This document shows, piece after piece, positions 48,698 to 57,121 of a stretch of 64,000 bases of DNA. Positions within the stretch are counted from its first letter, which is position 1, and each line of letters opens with the position of its first letter. The stretch is from Lumbricus rubellus (Eukaryota > Annelida > Clitellata > Crassiclitellata > Lumbricidae), in contig OX243819.1 in NCBI GenBank assembly GCA_945859605.1, positions 5,988,209 to 6,052,208 on the forward strand, given 5' to 3'. A program made the translations under genes and the position numbers. The notes beneath the pieces are model-generated. The model did no database searches. It saw only the letters and a list, made by a program, of their open reading frames with translations, and was not told the DNA's origin.

Positions 48698-48881
48698 CAA
48701 CACACATTTATTTTTTCCAAGAAAATAACAAAGTCATTTAAAGTCTAATGGAAATGCTCCTGTTCACAATAAGAGCTAACATAGTTCTTCAGTGCAAGAC
48801 CTCCATGTGTCTTGACTGTTTGAGTCTGTCGTACCCAAGACCGACAAAGAGTTTCCCATTTGTAGGGCGACTGATAGACGC

Positions 48882-48882
<1 letters not shown>
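48646..48882 (-). pseudogene. RLE-TAA 3' end fragment, 57122 lineage
   Basis: Minus strand: about 110 bp of the ORF end, related to ALQVGNSLSVLGT of the intact 997-aa protein but frame-shifted, then a 3' UTR ending GGAAAAAATAAATGTGTGTTGATAATAAT. Flanked by (ATT)n on both sides (48655-48697 and 48884-48918). Confidence 0.75.
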
Positions 48883-48920
<38 letters not shown>

Positions 48921-51250
48921 AACAACCTGTTGCTAAACAATATCCGGAGATATAAATAATGTTGCTCTGGAACGGCTCACTCGGTAGTGTCTGGTTGAGC
49001 AAAAGTGCCTCGGAAAGAAATAGCATTAAAGCGTTGGATGGTGGCAGACAGGCGTTGAAAAAGGTAAGATGTCTCTCTAATGTCTCCAGAGATTAGTGTT
49101 AGACGTTTTCCAAGGTCCTTAATAAAATCAAGTCCATTGTTGTTAATTGGGCCCAGGGTCTCCAGGGCCACTGGGACAAAGTGGTGGTTGGCCAACAGGT
49201 GATCGTACTTGGCAGTTTTCCTCGTGTCCGCCAATTCAGCCGCAGCCCCCGCCGTTGCAGCCGAGGCATGGAGGTAGGAAGGAGCAACCGTGTCTATTAC
49301 GGTGGCATCCCACACGAGGCTGCGTCCTCCTCGCCACGGAATCAAAGTCATTCCGTCGGGTCTTTTTCCATCAGTGCGTGAGAGACCGGTTGGTTCCTTG
49401 ATGTTCGGCATTCCAGCTTGCGTGAGACTTCGGCTTATGATGTCGTTTAGAGTCGCGTGTCTGGCTATTCGGCCCGGGCCTAGGCTACATGATAGGCCAT
49501 GCGAACCCTCTGCAGTGACATTCATCCCACAAGGGCACGTGTGGGGCTCGCAGGTCATCGTTCCCAATCTCAGGCCCACTGCCACTCTGATTGTCTCATC
49601 ATCCATTCGTAACCCACATGATGAGATCGGGAGTGCGAATAGCCAGTCTCCAGCGTGAGGCGCCGCTGTTGCTTTCAGCCGTGCTTGATCGTATTCGTCT
49701 TTGCAGCCTTCGGTAAGAGAGTTCTTCGCCTTCTCTATTAGTGGTCCGTCCCAGCATGCTTGTTTATATGCTGCTTGGTTGTCTGGTTGTGTTGTTTGGC
49801 TTTCTTCCAGCCATCGATGCAGCATATATTCCTCCTGCTCGTCCTGGTCTGGTCGAACATGGCCCAGCATAGAGGACTGGAGAGCGCGGGTGCTCGCAGC
49901 GGAAGCCAAGAAGGCGGGTAGCGCAAGCGAGGCAGCCCGACGTATGCCCAGTCCTCCCATCTTAACTGGTAGAGAAGCTTGGTGCCATTGAGTGTCATTC
50001 AGGTTGATGTTTAGAATAGAGGAAATGCCTCTTCTCTGTATTTCGTCATATTTGTCCAGTAGCGGGTGTTCATAGCAGGGAAAACATCTAAGCACGTGTA
50101 GTACTTTTTGAGAGCATAGGGCGTTTCTTAACAGGACCAGCGCATCATGTTTTGAGATGTTTTCCAGTCTTGAGACTGCAAGTGCCAGCTCGCTGCATCG
50201 AAATTCCAGGCACGTTGTTAAGGCTTTATCCGGTGATAGAGGCGCTCCCAAAAGACAGGCATCTTCCACGGCTACTGGGCTGAACTGATGCAGAGCCGGA
50301 TGTTTCTTCCATTCGTCCGATCGCGAAATCACCTCACACTTTTCACGGTTGAGTTCAAGGCCCATGAGTCCGCATTGATGCTCTATCTCTCTCACGTCAT
50401 CTGCTACCACGGCCGCTGCTCCTCCCAACGTTAGGTCGTCTAGGTAACCCAACGTTAGATCAGAGGACAGGTTCTGCAGGATTGGCTGCAGCGGTATGCA
50501 GAACAGCAATGGTCCTAGTGGGTCACCCTGTTGGGGACCGACTTGCGAGAGCAGTGTGTATTTTCCGAACTGCAGTATTGTTGCTTCTTCGTATGCTAGG
50601 CGGCTGTATGGTGTAAGCTCTGGCGCGATCTCGTCCAATGCCAGGAGCATGCGATCTCTATGCAGGCTGTTGAATGCATTTTTGAAATCCAGTTTTACCA
50701 TGATTGAGTCGCTGGGAATTTCCGTCAAGAATCTCCTCGCCGCGTGGCATGCCGCTTCCGCCCCTCCTGGCACTCCCACTCCGACCTGGCGCGGTGCGAG
50801 GTATGTGGCTGCTTTTTGAACCGTGTTGGAGTTGGCGCTCTTAGATGTTAGTCGGCGCCAGTAGTAGCCGATCACTATCGGACGCAGGCCTCCAGTCTTC
50901 TTGCGCAAAGCGATGAGCGTTCCGCCGAACAAGATCGGTCTGATATGCGCTGGACAGACTCCTGTCAGAAGGAGGTTGACCAGCCCTGTGATGGCTTCCA
51001 CGAGTCCCTTTCCAATATCTGAACAAGTCACCAGATCAATCAGATGCTGTGGTCGAATGCCGTCCGGTCCACCTGAAGAGCCAGCCGGAAAGGATCGTAT
51101 GTGTCCCCTCATCTGCTCCTCACTGATCTGTAAGGGCGAAAATCGGGGAGCTGGTGTGATGACAGGTCGGTCGTTTGGAGGATCTGGATGCTTCGATCTT
51201 AATTCCTCCAGCGTCTCTTGGTCCACGTTTGCCGGTTTGTCGCTCGAGCA
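48921..51250 (-). pseudogene. RLE-TAA copy nearly identical to element 10970-14341
   Basis: Minus strand, corresponds to bases 11994-14329 of the full-length copy and starts at the CSSDKPANVDQETLEEL codons. The frame is open for about 755 codons to the stop at 48977, with RT, YLDD, thumb, knuckle and RLE intact. I see only a few differences (for example Gln to His in CPAQIRPILFGG and a CGT to CTT change shifting the off-frame Arg to Leu near 49976). The 3' UTR matches to AACAGGTTGTTTT and then goes straight to TAA repeats. About 50 bp of unrelated sequence separates its 5' end from (ATT)n at 51300. Confidence 0.92.
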
Positions 51251-51299
51251 AGTTGAGAGTTTGTTATCACAATAATTTTCTTATCTGCCGAATTATAAA

Positions 51300-51302
51300 A
51301 AA

Positions 51303-51398
<96 letters not shown>

Positions 51399-51415
51399 TT
51401 ATTTATTTATTTTTT
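51300..51415. repeat. (ATT)n microsatellite
   Basis: About 100 bp of ATT repeats with one TTG variant, ending in ATTTATTTATTTTTTTT, the reverse of an A-run tail. Confidence 0.97.
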
Positions 51416-51417
51416 TT

Positions 51418-52125
51418 TTATGCCCTGAGGTACTTCATTCCCCCAGGGACTTATGGACTATTATTAACTGAAGAATGTATGTCTGGTGGGTCAGGCCTCG
51501 TCTTCAGGGTGTGAGGCAAAAGTGCCTTTGAAAGCGACCAGGTTGTAGCGTTGGATGCAAATGGACAGACGTTGAAAAAGAAAAGAGGCTTCACGTCTGT
51601 CACCACTGATTGAAGAGATGCGGCTGCCAATTTCATTAATGAAGTCTGAGGCCGACGGGTTGAGCGGACCCAATGTCTCTATGGCCACCGGCTGAAAGAT
51701 GTAGGAAGTGGGCAGGCCTCCGTATTTTTGTTCTTTGCGGATGGCCGCCTGCACTGATGCAGGCCCGACCAAACCGTTCGGGTGGGCTATGTACGAGGCG
51801 GCACACGTATGAACGATGGTGGCATCCCACGCCAAGTATTTCCCCCCTGACCAGGGTATGAGGGTTGCCCCGTCCGGCCTTTTTCCATCGGATCTGAAGA
51901 GACCCGCCGGTTCCTTGATGCTTGGAATGTCAGCTCTGAGGAGGGCACGCCAAATGATGTCATTTATGGCGTGGTGACGAAGGGAGCGACCCATGGCTCT
52001 CCTGCAGACGAAACCATGATGGCCCTCGGGGCCAACTCCCTCGCCACAATGGCATGTGTGTGGACCACACAAGTCCATGCCCAACCTCAGACCCTCCGCC
52101 ACCCGGACAGCCTCGTTATCCAGGA
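51418..52125 (-). pseudogene. RLE-TAA fragment, inverted relative of copies A1-A3
   Basis: Minus strand, starts VLDNEAVRVAEGLRLGMDLCGPHTC after TAA repeats and is open to the stop at 51491. Differs from A by only a few residues (VAEGLRLGMD for VAVGLRLGLD). Hairpin CCCTGGGG/CCTCAGGG at 51423-51448. Knuckle and RPDG...WDAT site intact. Confidence 0.9.
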
Positions 52126-52345
52126 CATTATTATTATTATTATTGTTATTATTATTGTTATTATTATTATTTATCATTTCTTTTATTTATTGTAATCGTT
52201 ATTATTATTATTATTCATTATTTTATTTATATTTATTATTATTATTATTATTATTTATTTCCGTTTCAAACAGTGCAGCATCGATTGGCTGTGCGCGATT
52301 AACAGAGAACGCCTGACAAACATAGGCATAATGTACTAATTGTGC

Positions 52346-52388
<43 letters not shown>

Positions 52389-52425
52389 GCCAGATTTCCC
52401 ATTATTATTATAATTATAATTATTA

Positions 52426-52465
<40 letters not shown>

Positions 52466-52479
52466 TATTATTTGAAAGG
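52126..52479. repeat. ATT-type repeats with a 3'-UTR scrap
   Basis: ATT/TTA repeats with variants (52126-52257), an 88-bp minus-strand 3' UTR scrap of the AAACGGAAATAAATG type (52258-52345), then more ATT repeats with ATAATTATAATT variants to about 52475. Confidence 0.88.
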
Positions 52480-53010
52480 CTACCTCTGTTCCAAATCGGA
52501 CATCGGGTTAACGAAAGAGCCCGTGAAGGCTACAGCGTTAAAGCGCTGAAATCGTTGGAAGAGAAACGACGTCTCCCTTAGATCGTCCGACGCCTGTGTC
52601 AATTGACGACCTAAATCAGTTAGCAATTCTATTCCTCGAGAATTGATGGGACCTAGAGTCTCCAGGGCCAGCGGAATGAAGTCATGTGTAGCTGTAATTG
52701 ACAGATATTTTTGTTCCTTTCTTGTGTCTGCTATTTCAGCTGCTGCTCCTGCAGTGACAGCCGTTTCCTGCAGATAGGAGGGTGCAAGGGTGTCGACAAC
52801 CGTGGCATCCCATACGAGACAACGGCCCGCTTTCCAAGGAATAAGGGTGGTACCGTCCGGTCTCCTCCCGTCCTCCCGTGGTTCTTTGACCGCTGGAAAG
52901 CCGGCTCTGATGAGGCTACGATGGATAAGATCGTTGACGGCAGCGTGTCTAGCGACACGACCAAAAGCCAGCGTACAGGAGAGGCCGTGTGTCCCTCTAG
53001 CGGTTATTAA
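52480..53010 (-). pseudogene. RLE-TAA fragment, RLE domain
   Basis: Minus strand, starts ARGTHGLSCTLAFGRVARHAAVNDLIHRSL inside the knuckle. A short deletion removes GVLRS before DGRRPDGTTLIPW (sister at 60610 has it). Then VWDATV, ETLGPINSRGIELL, a small deletion after FLFQRF, and RFNAVAFTGSF. Stop at about 52480. Confidence 0.85.
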
Positions 53011-53066
53011 TATTATAGTTATTATTATTATTATAATTATTATTATTATAATTATTGTTATTATTA

Positions 53067-53175
53067 TGGAATCATTTATTTCCGTTTCAAACAGTGCAAC
53101 ATCAATTGGCTGTGCGTGATGAACAGAGAACGCCTGACAAACACCGGCATAATGTGCTAATTGTTTCATACAACT
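53067..53175 (-). mobile_element. RLE-TAA 3'-UTR scrap
   Basis: About 105 bp matching the 3' UTR at 15445-15560 on the opposite strand (ATTAGCACATTATGCC to AAACGGAAATAAATGATTCC), between ATT repeats. A pure 3'-UTR insertion without coding sequence. Confidence 0.82.
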
Positions 53176-53200
53176 AAATTATTATTATTATAACAATCGT

Positions 53201-55590
53201 TTATTACTTTTGACAAAAGTTCCGAAGAATAATAATCGTTACTACAGTTCTTGGTCTTCGCCATCAGTGTCGTGCATAAAAGTACCTCTAAATGCTATTG
53301 CGTTGTGCCGTTGCGTGCAGATGGACAGACGCTGGAATAGATACATAGATTCCAAAGGGTCACCCGTGGCGGCAGTTAGCCGACTACCTAATTCCATAAG
53401 GAACTCACGACCTGACAAATTATTTGGACCTAATGTCTCTAAAGCTATTGGCACGGGGAGCTCTGCATATTTTGCTATTTTACGCGAAGCGGCTAATTCA
53501 GCTGCACTCCCAGGTATCATCGATTACTTCGGTAAGTAAGATGCGGCACAAGAACGGATGCAGGTCGCGTCCCAGGTCAGGTACTTTCCCCCAACCCACG
53601 GTATGAACGTCGCTCCGTCTGGCCTCTTACCATCACTGCGAAGGAGACCAGAGGGTTCTTTCGAGCTGGGGATGTCCGCTCTTTTGAGGGATATCCATAT
53701 GATGTCGTTCATCGCAAAGTGGCGGCATGATCGTCCTTCTGATTTCTTGCATACCAGTCCGTGGTGACCTCCGGGGTCTGCCGTAGCACCACACTGGCAC
53801 TGATGTGGAGCACACAGGTTGAGACCTAGGCGTAGGCCGATCGCCACTCGTATTGCCTCGTTGCTAAGGCCTAGGCCGCACGAAACAACTGGCACAGTGG
53901 AAAGCCAGTCCCCGGCGTGAGGCGCTGAAATTGCTCCCAATCTGGCTCTGTTGAGCGGGTCGCTGTACACGGACCAAACCAAAGCCTTGTCTTGATTGAT
54001 CAAGGGTCTGTCCCATGACTTCTGCTTAACCCGTGCTGACGCCTCGCCTGGCAACGTTGAGCTGCGAGCCACTAGAATTTCTTTCTCGTAGTCGTCGAGT
54101 AATTCTTCCCGATCAAGGATGGCCATCCCGAGTGTCTTGGTCGATGCAGCTGAAGCTAAGAAAGCTGAAGAAGCCAGCATTGTGACCCGTCTCACACCGA
54201 GACCGCCATCTCTAATTGGCAGTGTGGCTTGTAGCCATTGAATGTCATTGAGTTCAATTTTAAGAATCTTCTGAAGGTGTCCCCAGCACGGGGCCGACCG
54301 AAGTAAATATGTAAGTTTTGGCGCTCCAAAACAGGATCGAAGTAGGATGAGCGCTCCTTGTGCTTAAAGACACGTGAGATCATTCAACGCCATCTATAAT
54401 GTATTGCTGTGGACCTCTAGTGCTCGGTCCAGGGCTTTCCCTCTGAACAATGGTGCACCCAGCAGAGTAAGAGATTCTCATTCAACTCGCTGGAAGCCGG
54501 CAAGAACGTCCTCTGTGCGTTCCACATCTGAGAAGTATTCGCATTTGCGTCGGTTTAGCTGGATGCCCGATGATTGCTCCAGATCTGCTATTGTGGCATG
54601 ATCGTGTCGAATGTTGTCCATTTTGCCTCCTAGAGAGATGTCGTCTAAAAATCCAAGCCGGAAGTCGGCCTCCAAGGTCCGCAGATAGGGCTGTAGTGGT
54701 AAGCAGAAAAGCAAGGGCCCAAAGGGTCGCCTTGCTATAGGTTGAGCGGGTCGCTGTACACGAGGTTCGGTCCCACTTGGGACCGAACCTCGAAAGCACC
54801 AAACTGAAGATGGGACTCGGCTGAGTATGCCTGGTGAACGAAGGCGTAAAGCTCTGGAATGGTGTCGCAAACTGCTTGTAGCATAACATCTCTCCTCATG
54901 GTGTTAAACGCATTGGCGAAGTCCAGCTTAATGAAGATCTGGTCTTCTGTCATGTTGGAAACAAAAGCCCTGGCCGCGTGGACCGAAGCCTCTGCTCCAC
55001 AAGGAGTGGCAATGCCAACCTGGATGGGAGAGAAGAGGGGCGCCAACTTGCTTATTGCGTGTCTATTAGCACATTTGGCCGCAGGTCTCCTCCACACGTA
55101 ACCTATAGCGATAGGTCTGAGTCCTCCGGTTTTTTTGGAAAAGGCGATGAGGATGCCTCCAAACATCAGACTGCGGATCTCTTGCGGACATTCGCCCCTC
55201 AGCATAATGTTGACAAATCCTGTCAGGGCCTGACGGAGCTCCTCCGAGTACTCGCGGTTCTTCAATAGGTCCAACAGATGCTGGGGACGCATACCATCTG
55301 GGCCTCCAGACGATCCCACCGGAAACGATCTAACCGCCTCTACAACGTCTTTCTCTGTGATCTGGATGGGTGTGGTCTCTGCCGCATCGGGTAGTAGCGC
55401 TAGATTTGCGCTCCAGACGTCCGAGGGATGTTTTTCCTGAATTAAGGCCAGAGTTTCAATCGTTGCTCTGACTGGGAAGTCGCGGCTACAGAGGGGATCC
55501 GAGTGGCAGCTCGTATGTTGCCCTCTTCAAGCTTGGAATTGACCGCTGCCAGGACCACATCCTTCGCTTTCCAAGCCTTACTTTGATATC
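53201..55590 (-). pseudogene. RLE-TAA element, 5'-truncated, several breaks
   Basis: Minus strand. RT part 55320-54735 has SSGGPDGMRPQHLLDLL, LDFANAFNTMRRDVML and VRSQVGP, then a 32-bp palindrome and a 22-bp sequence copied from elsewhere in the element (54741-54792). RT continues in other frames (54478-54870, with FLDDISLGG), the thumb (54192-53524 with RRVTMLASSAFLASAAS), knuckle [32 protein letters not shown] and LTWDATC. A TAA stop follows SYLPK near 53525, then the tail to 53242. The 5' side reaches about 55590 (VNSKLEEGNIRAAT). Related to copies B. Confidence 0.87.
54741..54792. repeat. Templated insertion plus 32-bp palindrome
   Basis: 54761-54792 is a perfect 15-bp inverted repeat with a 2-base centre (CGAGGTTCGGTCCCA / TGGGACCGAACCTCG). 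Next to it, 54741-54762 repeats 22 bases found at 53950-53971 of the same element. Confidence 0.92.
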
Positions 55591-55758
55591 CGCTGTCTCT
55601 AGATTTATCAACCACGTCATATGTACGTGGCTCTTTATTTATTTATAATGTATTTTAGGTACTAAGCTCCCTCAATCATAATTCTATGCAACTTACTTTG
55701 CTCCTTCAAAATAAACACCCCTAAGATAATTATTATTATTATTTTTATTATTATTATT
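55591..55758. other. Unassigned 170 bp
   Basis: No gene. Contains CCACGTCATATGTACGTGG, a short imperfect palindrome, and ends in ATT repeats (55727-55757). It may be more of the 5' side of the element to its left, but I cannot confirm that. Confidence 0.4.
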
Positions 55759-55759
55759 T

Positions 55760-55909
55760 AACACCATCTTTTATTTCCGTTTCAAGCAGTGCGAACACCA
55801 ACTGGCTGTCCCTGATAAATACTGAACCGCTGTCAAAACACTAGCACAGTGTGCAACAAATGTTTATGCATTAATGAGTATGTGATCAGTCGTCCTCGAC
55901 CCCGGCGAG

Positions 55910-55948
<39 letters not shown>

Positions 55949-55968
55949 TTATTTTTTTTATTTTTTTT
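55760..55968 (-). mobile_element. RLE-TAA 3'-UTR scrap plus ATT tract
   Basis: 55760-55911 is a diverged minus-strand relative of 15400-15560, including the end of the ORF (CTCGCCGGGGTCGAGGACGA) and the AAATAAAAG-type end. Then (TTA)n and T-rich sequence to 55968, which is the tail of the next element. Confidence 0.78.
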
Positions 55969-55970
55969 TT

Positions 55971-56667
55971 ACTCGAGGTATCTATAATCCCTCAGGTGTC
56001 AGATATTAATAAGAAATTTAAACTCTAGAGTGGCCAATGGCCATCCATGTCAAGATCAGGAAGAACAAAAGTGCTGTGGAATGCAACAGCATTCAAACGC
56101 TGAATGGTGACAGACAGGCGCTGAAACAAGAAGCTTGTTTCTCTTGCGTCGCCTGAAATTTGGCTCAAGAGATGCCTGTCCCTTGGCGTTAATCGGCCCC
56201 GTTGTTTCAAAAGCCAATGGGACAAAGTGGTAGGTTTGCATCAGATGTGCATATTTTGTATTTTTCCTGGCTTCAGCCAGTTCCGCAGCACCCCCCATCC
56301 GAATGGAGGTTGTGGCGAGATAAGAGGTAGCCACAGTATCTGCCACTGTAACGTCCCAGGTCAAGCAACGACCTGAGCGCCAGGGAATCAATGTAAGGCC
56401 GTCTGGTCTTTTGCCATCCGACCTTGACAAACCAGGTGGTTCCTTAACTGCAGGAATGCCTGCCTGAACAAGGCCCCTGCAGATTAGGTCATTCAGGACC
56501 GCATGTCGGGCCGGACGACCAGGACCAAGACGGCACGAGAGGCCGTGCGATCCTTCATCGGTCACAAGAGTGCCACACGGGCAGCTGTGTGGATGACAAA
56601 TGACTGTACCTAGACGGAGGCCCACCGCTATCCTAAACACCTCGTCATTTAGCCTGAGACCACATAA
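55971..56667 (-). pseudogene. RLE-TAA fragment, RLE domain with 3' hairpin
   Basis: Minus strand, starts near CGLRLNDEVFRIAVGLRLGTVICHPHSCPCG. Knuckle [19 protein letters not shown] and TWDVTV intact. Frameshift near 56170 (after GQAS), then RFNAVAFHSTFVLPDLDMDGH. Hairpin ACCTGAGG/CCTCGAGT at 55971-55997 with one mismatch. Same lineage as 9992-10556, which it continues on the 5' side. Confidence 0.87.
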
Positions 56668-56704
56668 TATTATTATTATTATTATTTTATTTTATTTTTT
56701 ATTT

Positions 56705-56828
56705 TTTGCGCCCCAAGGTATTTAGGATCCCTCGGGGACTTCATTGCTAACTATTGTTTAAAAACCAGTCTGGAATTGTCAGGCCTCGTCTTCAGGGTTT
56801 GAACAGAAAGTTCCCTTAAAAGTGACCA
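56705..56828 (-). mobile_element. RLE-TAA 3' fragment with hairpin
   Basis: Minus strand: end of an A-like ORF (VTFKGTFCSNPEDEA, stop), TTCCAGACTGG, and hairpin CCCCGAGG/CCTTGGGG (56711-56737), then an A/T-rich tail. Here the pair T-G of other copies is C-G and a C-G pair is replaced by T with G, so the stem is kept. Confidence 0.85.
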
Positions 56829-56860
56829 TTATTATTATTATTATTTTTTTTTTTTTTTAA

Positions 56861-57049
56861 ATTTTCTCAGAGTTTATTGCATCCAACTTTGAAATATAGT
56901 CAATTTTACGGAAACGGAAAGCATTGCTCGAGTTTAGTGAAATATTGCCCATGTTCAATGATACAAGCACGTCTATCATCTAATAATTTTTTTTTAATTG
57001 CCCGAGGTAGTAAGGATCCCTTATTATTATTATTTTTTTTAATTTTTTT
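56861..57049. other. Unassigned stretch with a 20-bp hairpin-arm scrap
   Basis: 56865-57000 is not recognised; it contains TTTATT and CCGTTTCCG motifs that could be the 3' UTR of another LINE. 57001-57020 is only the 3' arm and loop of the RLE-TAA hairpin on the minus strand (GGGATCCTTACTACCTCGGG), set between ATT repeats. Probably the shortest RLE-TAA insertion in the window. Confidence 0.55.
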
Positions 57050-57121
57050 ATTATATAACACATTTATTTCTTCAAAAACTGACACAATCATGTACAGACG
57101 AGTAAATAATCGTTTCAAACA

